DNA of 64,000 nucleotides from Metridium senile (GCA_949775045.1 OX459095.1:30763564-30827563), one strand, 5' to 3'. Shown: positions 10,923 to 23,075, counted from the first letter of the stretch. Numbers and translations are program-made. The notes: generated by a model not told the origin, from the letters alone.

Positions 10923-13129
10923 AGTGCTAGTCTTACGAGTATGACACAATTTCTAAAAATTATACCTTTTAAAACTTCAGATGATGGTTATATCACTGTT
11001 CAAATTTTATTTTCATACGAGTCCGGGAAGTTGCTGTATTTAGCGTCTGAAGTTCGGCACTTTGCGTCCGCCATTAATCGATCGCGTTCTTCTGAGCCGG
11101 CCTGTCATTAAAGGAAGTGACGTCATATGCTCAACGCTCGAATGTTCATTGCTACTAAACCTCTGTTATTTATATTGTGCGATGGTCATAATTCATCAAA
11201 TGTTTCATTGATTCTTGAATATTTTTACGTCCAAACTCTAAAACATGTCTCCTACAATATGTATTGTTCAAGTTTGGTCGAATTTGTCTTACAATAACGC
11301 CGAAATTTCAATTCATTTCAGTCAATAGACTAAATATGAACAAATCGGATTTGCCCGCACAAAAATAGAAAACTTTCGCAAAGGCATTATCTGCTTGATT
11401 CATTTCAAAAGAGACCAACTTACAAGGAATGTTTACATCGAGGGATGCAAAAGGCAATTCGTAACTGAAACGAGAGTGTCTAAAGAATGGAACTTACTAA
11501 AGAAACTCATCAGTAAAGAGCGCTAAACTATGCATCATTGTCATAAAAGCTTGCCCTACGTAAAGCAAAAGTGACAAGCATTTGTTGTATCTCGTATTTA
11601 GATTTATTGTTGTTTTTTATCTTCATTATTTCATCAAAAACGCTACACTCCTTTTGATATAAAGAGCTCAGTTTTTTTACTTCCAAAATGTTATGAAACT
11701 GGATTTGTTTTGAGTATGTCAGCCTACGCAAGGTCAAAATGGAAATCATTCCAAATCAAATAACGTATGTTTTACTGATCTAAGAATATGTATTATAAGT
11801 TACAGAATTAACTAACTAAACAACCTATAAAACTATTCTCAGAAAAAAATAAAGACGAAAACTTTGAGTTTGTTTATGAAATGAACGCTCTTGGATGCCA
11901 GTATAACTAGTAAGCACATATTGCGAGTTCAGCGAGTTGTCAGTGTGGCATTTTATCTCGACTGTTTTTAATACTGACTAGCTTCATGAACGTGCATGGA
12001 AAACTGATTTTAACGATTAACAAATTGAAAGAGCTAGCACTTGTGATTAAAAAGCTACATAATTTTTAGAATACTCTAGATAGATTACTTACTTTTGTAC
12101 ACGCTGGTTTGGTTACGGGCGAACAACGGCATGCAAACTATATATGAAGTAACTTCGGTTACAACACAAAACGAACAAATCAAGACAACAATTCTAGCAC
12201 AATAAACGTATTTTAATGCTTATTCAATACACCAATCAGGCTATGCAGTGTCCTACATCTTTTCCCTACAATGATCACCGACTATACTCTTGTGTTTTAC
12301 AATACAGTTGTAAACTACACAGAGAATATTTGCACTCGCAAAATAAACATAAAAGTTCATGATAAATTTTTAAATATACTGATAGACTTACTAAAGATAT
12401 AACTTGTAATTGATTATGAATTGCAATTAATGATTTTATATTGATTTCATGGGTTCCCGTAGCTGTTTTTGTTTTTAGTTTCGACTCGAGCTGTTGATCT
12501 ACAATATCCTTACGTTCTTCTTCGATAGCACAATCTTCTCTTGATTTTTTTTTACCATCGGCTCTAAATCACTTTCAGACTTCTATCAAGTAGTTGATGA
12601 TGTTGTTCCATACTTTTTTTCGTCTTTTTTGCGTGATAATGGTATAAAACTCGCATCAAAAGAGCACGCTACTTCATATAAATATTAGTAAGGAACTTCA
12701 ACTTCAAAAGCGTATTCCTCTGCTTGTTCTTCTGTTGCTAGCGGCTCTATATCGTCATCAGACATTAGCTCAGTAGTCGATAATGTTGTTGAGAGGGTCT
12801 CTTCGTATTCTTCGCTTAGTAATGATGAAAAATTCTCATCATAGTCATCCAGAACAGACGCCATTTCATACAAGTATTACAGAGAAATGTATTTCGACAT
12901 GAAGCGTCTTGAGCATATGACGTCACACATTTAAATGTACAACCGCTGTACAGTATCAAGATCGAGTGATGGCGGACAAAATTTTAGCGTTTTTGACAGC
13001 AATTTTTAGGTGCAAAAAAGTTTTTTTTTGGCATAATTTTTTTGTCACTATCCTTTTTAGGCATATATTTAAGGATAGCATACTAAAAAAGTGCGAATTT
13101 TGCACCTTGATTTTCGTAAGACTAGCACT
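10923..13129. mobile_element. 2.2-kb TTAA-flanked DNA transposon relic
   Basis: Terminal inverted repeats AGTGCTAGTCTTACGA (left, from 10923) and TCGTAAGACTAGCACT (right, to 13129) are flanked on both sides by TTAA (10919-10922 and 13130-13133), the target duplication of piggyBac and Kolobok elements. Inner inverted words GTGACGTCATATGCTCAA (about 11119) and TTGAGCATATGACGTCAC (about 12912) extend the symmetry. No transposase domain is recognisable. A small acidic frame on the minus strand at 12685-12873 is the only coding hint. Confidence 0.75.
12685..12873 (-). pseudogene. Acidic ORF inside the TTAA element
   Basis: A 62-codon minus-strand frame, better started at MASVLDDYDENF (about 12864). 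It is rich in Asp, Glu and Ser/Thr, as in the N-terminal tails of piggyBac transposases. No DDE core follows, so at most it is a remnant. Confidence 0.3.
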
Positions 13130-13133
13130 TTAA

Positions 13134-13550
13134 GAATCTAACCTAAGTAAGGATAATGGCCGAGTAAGGAATCCTTCTGACAACCATACCTACTCAAGGA
13201 AAGATTTCCTCGCCGATACTGAGCTAGAGCTTACTCAGCTTGTAAAACACCTCTCGTAAGAGAAGGAGTACAATAAAGATAGACTGGAAACTGAAGTTAA
13301 AGGTTCTGAGTCGTTCGTAAAAAGCTGACAAAATAGTTGTTCTACAATAATTACCAGCTATATAACGTTTTCGTATAACCCACTTTTAAAATGCAAGTGA
13401 GAATATGTGTAAAATAATAGGCTATTTAAGTAAGGTGCGTGTAGAGAAATGCTTCAGTGAGTTGAGTGCACAGTGGCTTGTGACTCCAGGTATTAAGCGC
13501 TATTGAGCAATTATCAATTGGAAATAGCGCTATATAAATAAATAAAGTTA
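13134..13550. other. No gene seen
   Basis: Unremarkable sequence between the TTAA element and the ATT microsatellite. Confidence 0.35.
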
Positions 13551-13700
<150 letters not shown>

Positions 13701-13989
13701 AAGCACACCTCATTAGCATGTTATTTCGCATATATGCTTATGCAATTGCATAAATTGCTTATTTCTCCGCGACGATCATAATCATACACACATCATATAA
13801 CCGCGGATCAGACCCACATACGTATCTACATCTCACTCTGTGGTTTATTGAACTCAGCAAAATGACCTCCTACCAACATTTCCATTTCAAAAGAATTTTT
13901 TGTTTTCTTTTGAACTGATTTGCCATGAAAGGTTTTTTTTTTTTTTTTACAAAGAAATGTTTTTAAATTCCTTTTTTTCCTTTCAACCT

Positions 13990-14310
13990 TTTAATACATA
14001 GTTACCATCCTATTGAGGTCTAGTTCAAATAATGCTTTTGTCAATTTGAAGCTCAGAATCTTGATTTTTCTCAGCGTTGAAGCAAATTTGAAGCAAAAAG
14101 GTGCCTTGGCATTGGCAAACGCGCCAAAAAAAGAACTTGTCATGTTAGCGTGTCGTGACACAAAGTCACGTTTGTCACAAATGAAATCTAAAAATTAATC
14201 TTTCAGAAACGATTGAAAAAAGAAAAACACCTTTTTTTCGCTAGAAACGCTAAAGTGATATCGATTTAAAAAATAAAAATTGTTTGGGTTGGATATTTAG
14301 ACAACAGTTC
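13990..14310 (+). repeat. Dispersed repeat family B (GTGACACAAAGTCACG), copy 1
   Basis: Contains GTGACACAAAGTCACG and TGGCAAACGCGCC, followed by GATATCGATTTAAAAAATA and AAAAATTGTTTGGGTTGG. The same order recurs at 42360-42620 (+), 51540-51790 (-) and 54100-54420 (-). No ORF. Confidence 0.75.
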
Positions 14311-14314
14311 GTTA

Positions 14315-14640
14315 AAAGGATACTTAATCAATTGTCTCACGATTGAGGTCATTGATAGAAATACCGCGACGTTTCGACTGCAATCTGCTAGTCTTCATCA
14401 GGCGATGGTGTAGACTGGATGATGGTTGTCTTATATACTTTTCGTCGGATTATCGGCGCTGTGATTGGCTGACGCGTGATGTCCCAGCATGCTTCTTGAT
14501 TGTTGGCATCCACGCTTCCGGTAGATCGATGCCGCAATCCCTATTGATGTTGTTATGGTGTAGTCAGATCTGAATGGCTTCCTTGAGAAGAAGGAGCGCT
14601 TGCTTGCTGACGACGTCAACACGCAATTTTTAATTTGGCG
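14315..14640 (-). mobile_element. Penelope-like element terminal fragment with hammerhead ribozyme, copy 1
   Basis: About 325 bp shared with 18313-18645 (-) and 18646-18905 (+). On the minus strand it reads from a short coding tail (NNINRDCGIDLPEAW-like, degenerate here) through a hammerhead ribozyme to the end ...GACAATTGATTAAGTATCC. The coding tail plus minimal hammerhead is the pattern described for Penelope-like elements. No RT or GIY-YIG domain is present. Confidence 0.7.
14361..14410 (-). ncRNA. Minimal type I hammerhead ribozyme motif, copy 1
   Basis: Read on the minus strand: CTGATGA core (14401-14395), stem II GACT/AGTC with loop, GAAAC (14375-14371), then GTC cleavage context. Stem I pairs ATCGC with GCGGT. 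Stem III is the self-complementary ACGT with no room for a loop, the minimal form proposed to act as a dimer in Penelope-like elements. Confidence 0.65.
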
Positions 14641-14864
14641 GTCACTCGTCAAAAAAAACTTAAAAGGGGTTCTTATTTTTTCATGTATATTATTAATAAA
14701 TAATCATAATTATGGTTTCTCGTTCAATTTGGGATAATTTTCATTCGTGTGTTTTTCGACCTACGGTCTCGTTCAATTTGTACTCTTTGAAAAACACATT
14801 CATGCATATTATCTATACTAATCGTTGGTAACTTTATATCTGTTACACTGATATATGATTTCAG

Positions 14865-15143
14865 AAATCACCAATAGTCCATACTGGAACTATCTTCTAC
14901 TGCCTCGTTTGACGTTTTCCGGTACTTTCAGAGCTGATGTACCGACAATTAACAACAAATACCACAAATTTGACACTGATAGCTTTGTTCAAAGAAACAC
15001 TGTACCAGATGTCAAAAATTGGAATCCTATGGGTTCTGGAGAGTGGAGTGTAGATGCCTCAGTTACCAATATTTGCTACTTGGATGGCCAATGCGTCACA
15101 GACCATAACCTTGATGACATCGTGGGATCGATGAACTTCAGAG
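14865..15143 (+). CDS. VioB-like gene, N-terminal exon
   Basis: Encodes the start of the conserved domain. A YLLLPRLTFSGTFRADVPT segment corresponds to the FPRIHFRGW..VNAPTAN region with which bacterial VioB begins. The exon is bounded by TTTCAG|AA (acceptor, 14864) and AG|GTGAGT (donor, 15144). An ATG at 14855 lies inside the acceptor sequence and in frame. It would be the start only if this were the first exon, giving a 1,010-residue protein with exons downstream. The splice acceptor favours an upstream exon (candidate at 6867-6939). Phase at the 3' end is one base, completed by AC of the next exon. The family joins two oxidised tryptophan-derived imines in violacein/rebeccamycin biosynthesis. 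The substrate in this organism is unknown. Confidence 0.85.
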
Positions 15144-15427
15144 GTGAGTGCGTAGTATAGTATAACGTGTTTTTTCTATGTATATGTTTTAGAGGAGCTT
15201 TGCTTAGGCTTGTTTTGTAGTTTGTATTTGTTATGATCTGAATGAAATGAAAACAAAGGATAAACTATCCATGTTAGAATATTTTTTTTAAAAGGCCTAC
15301 AATATGGACTTGACGGGATTTCAAAGTCCGAGCAATACTCCAGTTTCATGTTATTTAGCTGTACAATTTGACAGAATTTGCACAGGAATAATCTCGATTC
15401 CGAGTAAATTCAAATGTGTTTTCTATA

Positions 15428-15595
15428 CACCGAATCGAAATATGGCGTCCAGTTTGAATAACTATTGTTCTTGACTGGCTAGCCTCGCATACATGTGAAA
15501 ACTCCATTGTGTTTAAACGTGAACACGAGGCTGGTCAGTCAAGAACAATAGCTATTAAAATTGGACGCCATATTTCGATTCGGTGTATTGTCAAG
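15428..15595. mobile_element. 168-bp hairpin MITE in a VioB-like intron
   Basis: Terminal inverted repeats CACCGAATCGAAATATGGCG and the reverse complement ending CGATTCGGTG extend inward (TCCA..., then ATTGTTCTTGACTG). TA flanks both sides (15426-15427, 15596-15597). A mariner-type TA duplication is likely. Confidence 0.85.
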
Positions 15596-15599
15596 CCAT

Positions 15600-16584
15600 A
15601 ACATTTTTTCGTGCTTTCCCTGGAATTTGTGAATATTTTGACTAAAAATCAAGGCTTAGCCTGTGCAAATGCGCCTTTAGTCAAATAGTACAGCGGTAAT
15701 AGATAACGTGAAACTGGAGTATTCGGTCCAGTCCGAGGCGTAGCCGCGGCCGAAATTAAGGCCTTTGACCAACTTCCCATACACATTTTTATTAATAGCT
15801 GACCGGGGTCTTCGATTAGTCAGCAGGCATCTCTTATATCTCTTTTCATCGGGCTTCCTAGCGCCTAGTCCCTCTCTAGTAGCAGCACAGGAAACCCAAA
15901 TCCAAATTAGATCACAGAGTCGCTTGTGGGGGAGGCTATAGTCAGTATATGTTAGTCTTAAAGTGCTTTTTAAACCGGGAAGGATTTTGAAATCAGCAGG
16001 GCAATAGTTTACAAATGGCGTCAAATCAAAAAACATTTGAAAGGATCCAGTTAATTATTTGCTCTATTTTGTGTAACTATATTTTTTAAGGACAATATAG
16101 GTTATCGTTTTCTTTTGTCATTCATATTGCCATAAGTTTTGAATAGCAATTTTTTAGATCAATATCAGTTCCAAGGACTTGGAACAATGATTAATTCATA
16201 GTTCAAGTCAAAAGTATTTCAAAGTACTGTAAACAGTGTTTACGGGGTTGCAAGCTACTGCACGTGATACAAATTATACTTGCTGATTGGCTGATGAGCT
16301 CATAAATTATTAATGTGTATGGGAAGTTGATTTATAAGAAGTTCCTTGAATATATGAGCTTGACGTTCCGTGTACATAACCCTTGTTATACTAGAGCAAA
16401 TGCAGTTAAACCATGAAATGTAATCTAAGAAAGTATTACAAATAGTCAAATAACAAAAAAACAAAAAAAAACACACAATGTAATTTAGGTGCATTGAAGA
16501 GTGATACACTAAACTGTGTTTGACGGGTTAATGAGAACAGCTCTATTTCATTGTAATCTATAATGAGATAATCTAATTATTTAG
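15600..16584. other. Remainder of VioB-like intron, no gene seen
   Basis: Intronic sequence. The open frame on the minus strand at 15677-16036 shows no recognised motif. A short word shared with the 42330 and 36060 repeats (GAGCTCATAAATTATTAATG near 16290) suggests an old repeat. Confidence 0.4.
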
Positions 16585-16953
16585 ACGGTGGTAACATGAC
16601 AAGTGCCAAACTTGTGGACCTTGATACGCAGGCTCAGATGGTCTCCCAAATCTGGGGATGGAGAATACAGATAAAGGACTACTTGTCAGCGGACTTTACT
16701 CCAGTGCCGGTTCAGTACGTATGGAATAAAATGTCAGGTGTGAGTGGAAATCGTGGATTGGGAGTGGCCTATCAATCTGTACTTACTAACATCAAGTGGT
16801 TTGGCGACGAATCAAATTCTACGTTCTACAAGCAGTTGTTAACAGTGATGAAAAACGACAACATAGCTAAGGATAAACTCTCTATTCGCTTTAATGTTGA
16901 TATATTTGAAGATAACTTTAAACAAAACAACCATACTTATGGACGTATTGTCG
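16585..16953 (+). CDS. VioB-like gene, second conserved exon
   Basis: Acceptor TTTAG|AC at 16584 and donor TCG|GTATGT at 16954. The joined frame reads ...NFRDGGNMTSAKLVDLDTQ and continues through a VSQIWGW segment and an RIVG end, typical of the VioB N-terminal half, where a DLDPQ..QIWG-like stretch is conserved. It encodes 123 residues. The catalytic role of this region is not defined by anything I can see. Confidence 0.88.
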
Positions 16954-17372
16954 GTATGTGTAGGATGGACCAATTGCAAGGGCAGATCCAGACTGCCCCC
17001 TAGATCTACCCTTGTGGTTCAGAATATCTTGCTTATTTGCACAATCAAAATCCAATCAACCTAAACCTAAGAATTATACACCCTATCCCAGACAGGGTGG
17101 CAATAAGAGAACGTAGCCTAGCAGGCTAAAACAACTAAACCATAACCATATCCCAGACAAAATTAATGTCAAAATGATACCCTAGCTATATATAGCAAAT
17201 ATAGGGAAGTATGCCCCCGGGGGGAACTATTAACCACTTCATTTTAAATGTACTGAGTCAAAATGTTCTCTTTTACTTTAAAAATAAATATATCAAGTTT
17301 TTAAATGAACAGATGTACCAACCTAGTGGCGTTACAATAACACTTTTGTGTGGTTATTCTTCCTATTTTTAG

Positions 17373-17758
17373 GTTCTATTGGCCTATTGGGAAGCAAATC
17401 TCCACCATTCTTTACTCATGGACGTTTCTTGAAATCTAAGTCCCGATACTGCCAGGATGCTCCCTTCATCGTAGACAAATTATCTAGAAAGGTTAGTATT
17501 GACTTTGGAAACAGTTTGCCGATAGACAAAGATGGAAGTCTCAACACTGACTACACGAAAGACTTGTATATTGGTATTGCTTTACACAAAGAACAACAGT
17601 TGACTTGTGATGGGCAATACTTGTGGCTTAGTAAGGTATTGAATGACTTGCCTACATGGTACACCACCACCGCTGGGATCCAGTCTTTCCCGTCACTTGG
17701 TTCATTGTCAAACGAAGAAATGGAATTGATCAAGGACCATCCACTAGTTGTTGCACAG
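17373..17758 (+). CDS. VioB-like gene, third conserved exon
   Basis: Acceptor TATTTTTAG|GT (17372) and donor GCACAG|GTTTGG (17759). It joins the previous exon as G|GT, giving VGSIGLLGSKSPPFFTHGRF, which matches the GTIG...FF..GR region of VioB. It encodes about 128 residues and ends on a codon boundary (VVAQ). The GTTTGG donor is weaker than the others, but homology and reading frame are lost straight after it. Confidence 0.87.
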
Positions 17759-17789
17759 GTTTGGCGTGATACTTGTAAAGTAACTAAAG

Positions 17790-18005
17790 TTGATTAGATG
17801 GTTGATTGATTGAATGATTGATTGACTGGTTGATTGGTTGATTGGTTGTTTAATTGTTTGATTATTTGATTGATTGATTGATTGATTGGTTGGTGGGTTG
17901 GTTGGTTGGTTGCAATTGGTTGGTTGGTTGGTTGGTTGATTGGTTAATTGATTGATTGGTTGATTGGTTGATTGGTTGGTTGATTTATTCATTAATTGAT
18001 TCATG
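17790..18005 (+). repeat. GATTGATTGGTTGGTT low-complexity tract
   Basis: Degenerate TTGATTGG/TTGG tetramer repeats inside the VioB-like intron. The Asn/Gln/Pro-rich minus-strand frame is an artefact. Confidence 0.9.
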
Positions 18006-18312
18006 AAAACCACTACTGCTTATGCCTACAGTAGATCCTGTATTATGGGACCCGAGCCCCGCACGGTAGTCCGGTGCTTAAGTAACTAAGGCAATCGGTC
18101 ATTGAATCTTACTGCGGTCGAAACGTCTATAAACTTTTTTTAACAATAATCAGTGACAACCCTACAATACAATAAATGCCAGGTAATATAAACAATATGA
18201 TCGGCCGATCTGTATAGGATATACAACGGCGAGTCGAAGACGACAGATCGGATGCGAATATTGTATAGTACTTGTACAAGTCCAACGTTAGATCTTTCAT
18301 ATTTTACTAACA

Positions 18313-18645
18313 TTAAAAGGATACTTAATCAATTGTCTCACGATTGAGGTCATTGGTAGAAATACTGCGACGTTTCGACTGCAATCTGCTAGTCTTCATC
18401 AGGCGATGGTGTCGACTGGATGATGGTTGTCTTATATACTTTTCGTCGGATTATCGGCGCTGTGATTGGCTGACGCGTGATGTCCCAGCATGCTTCTTGA
18501 TTGTTGGCATTCACGCTTCCAGTAGATCGATGCCGCAATAATCCCTATTGATGTTGTTAGGGTGGATAGTGGATAGTTGTTAGCTGGAAAGACGCCACAT
18601 ACATCGACCAAGACGTACATTGGCACACGCAGAGTCAAGGAAGCC
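18313..18645 (-). mobile_element. Penelope-like element terminal fragment with hammerhead, copy 2
   Basis: Nearly identical to 14315-14590. It runs head-to-head with copy 3 (18646-18905), so the two form a large palindrome inside the VioB-like intron. An extra GGTGGATAGTGGATAG word near 18560 separates it from the conserved part. Confidence 0.72.
18362..18411 (-). ncRNA. Minimal hammerhead ribozyme motif, copy 2 (stem I weakened)
   Basis: Same CTGATGA...GAAAC core and GACT/AGTC stem II as copy 1. One stem I base differs (GCGGT to GCAGT on the ribozyme strand), breaking a pair with ATCGC. Confidence 0.55.
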
Positions 18646-18905
18646 ATTTAGATCCGACTACACCCTAACAACATCAATAGGGATTGCGGCATCGATCTAC
18701 CGGAAGCGTGGATGCCAACAATCAAGAAGCATGCTGGGACATCACGCGTCAGCCAATCACAGCGCCGATAATCCGACGAAAAGTATATAAGACAACCATC
18801 ATCCAGTCTACACCATCGCCTGATGAAGACTAGCAGATTGCAGTCGAAACGTCGCGGTATTTCTATCAATGACCTCAATCGTGAGACAATTGATTAAGTA
18901 TCCTT
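18646..18905 (+). mobile_element. Penelope-like element terminal fragment with hammerhead, copy 3
   Basis: Plus-strand copy. A frame at its start reads NNINRDCGIDLPEAWMPTI and runs on through the ribozyme to a stop near the end, resembling the tail after the GIY-YIG domain in Penelope-like proteins. It ends ...CAATTGATTAAGTATCC like the other copies. Confidence 0.72.
18811..18862 (+). ncRNA. Minimal hammerhead ribozyme motif, copy 3
   Basis: CTGATGA at 18820-18826, stem II GACT...AGTC, GAAAC at 18846-18850, cleavage context GTC at 18851-18853. Stem I ATCGC (18815-18819) pairs with GCGGT (18854-18858). All core bases are present. It sits in the VioB-like pre-mRNA in sense orientation. Confidence 0.65.
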
Positions 18906-19090
18906 TTAATTTCACATTCCACGATTAATAACCTATTTCCTTCTATTTTACTAACATTGTCAAGATAAAAATTAAATCAGTTACAACTTTTGCAAATCAG
19001 AGATAACAAATCAAAACCTTAGTCACGGGCGTTATTTCTTTTGTAAAATTCGCATTAATCACAGTCTTTGTGTGTATTTTTTTATGATAG

Positions 19091-20351
19091 GTGACGAAAA
19101 AATGGCCTGAAATAGTATGCTCAAAAGTAGTTTTTGCAGAAGCCAAAGATGGGATTGAAATTCATCCATACAGTGGATGGGTTTTCCGAAAAAATGACGG
19201 AGAAAACGCGACCATCAAACTGCTAGCCACGAAATATGGTGAACCCTTGACCAATCATAATGTACTGCTCGAAACAAACCTTTGTACCAAATTATTTGAT
19301 TTATTTGGTCCTGGGCCAAAGATTGGATTGCCACCTTTAACATTTCCCGAAAGTGGAATGACAAATAAAAATGGAATTGCTACCTTTAATATAACAGCAA
19401 AAGATCCTAAAAACCCAAGAAAATTTGTTGATGGTCAGTTGTACACGTTTGCGTACTATGTTGATGGACATAAGCCCGACTTTACACAGATGTGCAGCTC
19501 AAATGTATTTGAAGTTCTTAATCATCTTATTTATATTCTGGTTTGGAACCACTATGTACCTGGTTCTCCAGATGTAACTTGGCTTGATGATGTTCACCCA
19601 ATCTTCTTACAGTATGCCCAACTGTACCCTGTCATGAAACAGTTTGTGGATCTCGGGAACTACTATGATGTGGTTAAAAAGAGTAGTCAAATTGCAATGG
19701 CTATGGAGCTGCCAATGTCGCATCCAAACCACATGCCAGTAACACGTGACTTGTCCTCTTCCAAACGAGATGTCATCTTGAGATGGCTTAAGAGTGAAAA
19801 CCACACAGTTGGTGATTTCAATAAATTTCGCATACTGGAAAACCTTCGAAAAGACCTACAAACAGCTCTTGAGCTTGAGCACGCTACTATACCGCCCTAC
19901 TTAACAGCCTTGGCAACACTTAAATTCAATTATAACCCAGAAGTACGTAAGATCATCAGAAAAATTATAATCCAGGAAATGCTGCATCTGACGTTTGTTG
20001 CAAATATCCTTAATGCTGTCGGAGGTAATCCAGTTCTTTACTCGAAGAATTTCCTTCCCAAGTATCCAGCATCACTTCCGGGTGGCGTTCGGCCTGACCT
20101 GGTAATACCCATTGAGAAACTATCCATAAATGTAATAAGGAACGTCTTCATGAAAATCGAAGAACCAGAACTAACACAGGAGCAAGATTTACGATCCTTC
20201 TTTGATTACATAAGCTCACGCGCGAAATCGAAGTATATGAAGAACAAAGAGCAGGCTTGTCCAACCAACAAGCCTTTACCGATGCATACCACATCCCCAG
20301 GCAGTTCACGAATGGATGAACAACCGACGGAATGTATTAAAACGATTACAG
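19091..20351 (+). CDS. VioB-like gene, large exon with ferritin-like domain
   Basis: Acceptor TTTATGATAG|GTG (19090) joins VVAQ to VTKKWPEIV in phase. The first half continues the VioB core, including a GLPPLTFPESG stretch and a YTFAYYVDG segment. The second half enters the ferritin-like domain: LRKDLQTALELEHATIPPYL with Glu-x-x-His at 19871-19882, then IIQEMLHLTFVANILNAVGG with a second Glu-x-x-His at 19976-19987. The paired ExxH motifs of the family are thus kept, arguing for a functional fold. GGVRPDLVIPI and FMKIEEPE follow as in bacterial VioB. The donor is either ACAG|GTAGAG (20352) or AGAG|GTACGT (20358), both leaving one base. The last 60 or so residues (SSRAKSKYMKNKEQA...) are a polar linker not seen in the bacterial proteins I know. 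Confidence 0.9.
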
Positions 20352-20774
20352 GTAGAGGTACGTGTATTATTATCAAACGAGTACAGTGAAACTCGGACAG
20401 ACTGGACAAAAAAGAGGAATGTTATCAAAGCCGTTTGTTCCAAAGATTCTTAAAGTTTCAAACCAAACCTCAATATTTATTATTATCAACCCGAACTCCT
20501 ACTAAAACTGACCTTTTTCTTGTTCCAAGTACTGTCCGGTAAAAGGAAGTTTCACTGTATGTAAACTAGTATTTCATTTGTTGGTGAATGTCAATAGGCC
20601 ACTTGCACGATGACGTCATTTTACCTCTAGTACCAGAATGCTTTACGAAGTTTCTTTGTTATTCAGATTTTTATACTCTCTTGCAATTGAGAATACTAGA
20701 ACGATTGATACCAATAATTTTACAAAAGAAAGTAGGTAAAGCATTCTGATACTAGTAGTGTATGACACCATAAC

Positions 20775-21030
20775 GAGCCCCTCCCAGGAGTTTTAGGAAT
20801 CAAGGGAGCAGGGGCATTTATTTTAAGGGAGCAAGGGATACTGCCAAATTATTTTCAGGGAACAAGGGAACAAAATATATGAAAACAATATTTTTGGGCG
20901 ATCAAGGGAACATAAGGTAAAACATTTTAGTGAAACAGTTATTTTACTTATGGGGAACAAGGGAGAAAATGCAAAAAGATCAAGGGAACATGAGAGCATG
21001 TACCCCCTCTGGGAGGGACTCCATAATGCA
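20775..21030 (+). repeat. Dispersed repeat, copy 2 (CAAGGGAAC-rich)
   Basis: Same sequence as 3265-3445, longer at the left (GAGCCCCTCCCAGGAG) and ending TACCCCCTCTGGGAGGGACTC. These ends form a short terminal inverted repeat (GAGCCCCTCCCAG / CTGGGAGGGACTC). Intronic. Confidence 0.75.
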
Positions 21031-21580
21031 GTATCCTAGTACTCAAAAATGCAGTCGGGATATGAAGTCTTGAGCGAATCACCTCGGTTTCTTGCCACAA
21101 TTTCGCGCTTGTTATATTCCTCTATTCTATTATGATGAAATAGATCAAACATCAAACAATTTTTGCTGCAAAGTAAGAATATTCCTCCAACATTTGTGTT
21201 TCATTATTTCCAATAAACGAGCTCACTCAATGCAGCACTGATTAGAAACTATAATAACTATCATGCACAGAAATAAAAAAATAAAAAAAATTAATCAACA
21301 CCTTGCACACTTTTAACAGGACAACAAGAATTTGAGGTATGTAAAATGTCACATCTATAACGGCCGTAATCTTCTGTGCCTTCCTTTAGCGAAAACTAAA
21401 TATAACAGGGTAATCTCTAGATAAATGGTGCTAGGGCTTTTAAAACATTAATGCACTATAGCTACCTCGAAACATACGAAATTTAGATAAAATTAGGAAA
21501 TTTTATTGTATTTATGTGTATGTATTTAAGAGCAGTTCCACGTAAGCTTCGAGTAATTTCAGAAATGGTCCGATACAACC

Positions 21581-23038
21581 CCACCTGAAACTTTGCATGG
21601 TGAAAGGTAGTCATGAGCAAGTAATCATATGGGCATTATTAAGTCGTTTCATTTTAAAGCGGTCACGTGACATCCGTTCAAAGTTTGACCTATTTTCGGC
21701 TTAATTTTGCCGTCTGAATTTTCGAAAATTTGTAATGTTTGTAAATCTCGTGCGGCGTTTTCTCTTCATATTTTGTAATCAAATTTACACGGTTTATAGA
21801 ACGTCATTACAGCTTTTGAACAGTATGTTTTATTTTGATATATCGTATTATTTTATTTTTTTATGGATATTTGAAGTAAGAGCATTTTCGGGTGGTCGTG
21901 AAAACCATAATTTTGGTACTTTTCATAATTATTTTTTTCATACAACAGTTCTGATTTCCTAATAACTATTTATACCGAAATGAAGAGGAATAGTTGTACT
22001 TCAAAAAAAAAACATTTCTGGGCACTTTGCGTTTTGGCTACAAAATATCATCGTAAAATGTAAGAAATATCAAAATCAACAATATCGATGGACATTATAT
22101 ACATCCACATTACATTGGTTTTAAATCATAAAACATACATTAACTGGTTCAAAAGTAATATTAGAATGTAATAAAACGCAAATACATCGATGAAAAGATC
22201 ATTTTTCCAGAAAATTTGAATGTAAACACTATTTTATCATATATGCAAATTTGCGGGATATGGTAGATTGTCGAAAAGCTTCCATTTTGCCAATATAATC
22301 ACCAAGAAAAATAGCATTTGATTACAATTCAATTTCAATTTAATAAACATGGAAAACTAGCCTTTGAAATCTTAAATATTAAGGGACAATTACTCATGTA
22401 AGCAGTGACTATTACTTTTCTATGTGTTGTAGATTTCATCAGTCTTACATCGTGAGTCTTACCCGATTATTCACTGTAAATCACTGGTGTATATTTATAA
22501 TCACATATCCACGATTATTTTTAATTGAAGTTTTATAAGTAATTAAAATGTTTGCTTGTGACTGTGCATGATCTATACAAACATTTCTAATAAAAGCTTC
22601 AGGATTTGCATAACTACCGATCTGATTTGATGTAAATGACACTTGCCGCTAATGTGTAAGAAGTCGACCTGTTTACTCAAAGGTGCAACTTTTGAAAAAA
22701 AATCGTACAATTAAAAATGTATTTGTAAATGTTTATCAGTATTTTACCTGATGCTCACCGGAGAAGGCAGAAACAACGTAGTTCGGTTTATGTTAGATAT
22801 TCTTTACATCCTTCGATGTGCTTAATCTGATGTTTATGTCGGCATGGAATTGTCAATCTTTGAAATTGAACCAAATCATAGAATGCGTCCACTGGTCGTG
22901 CATTATGTCCAGTTAAAAAGATAAATAAGTACAAAATAGCGGTAAATGTGAAGATGTGCACGACCTGCAGTTTTAGTAAAATAGGGGATATCCTGACTGC
23001 GGCCCGTGTTTCACACCTGAGCATGATCAGATACTTGT

Positions 23039-23075
<37 letters not shown>

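Noticed and set aside
18085..18135. Fourth hammerhead near CGGTCGAAACGTC
   Set aside because: The GAAACGTC word is present, but no CTGATGA core or paired stem I can be placed.
18344..18878. Conserved small proteins starting MRSLIEIPRRFDCN in several places
   Set aside because: Antisense translation of the Penelope-like terminal repeat. Conservation is of the repeat DNA and ribozyme.
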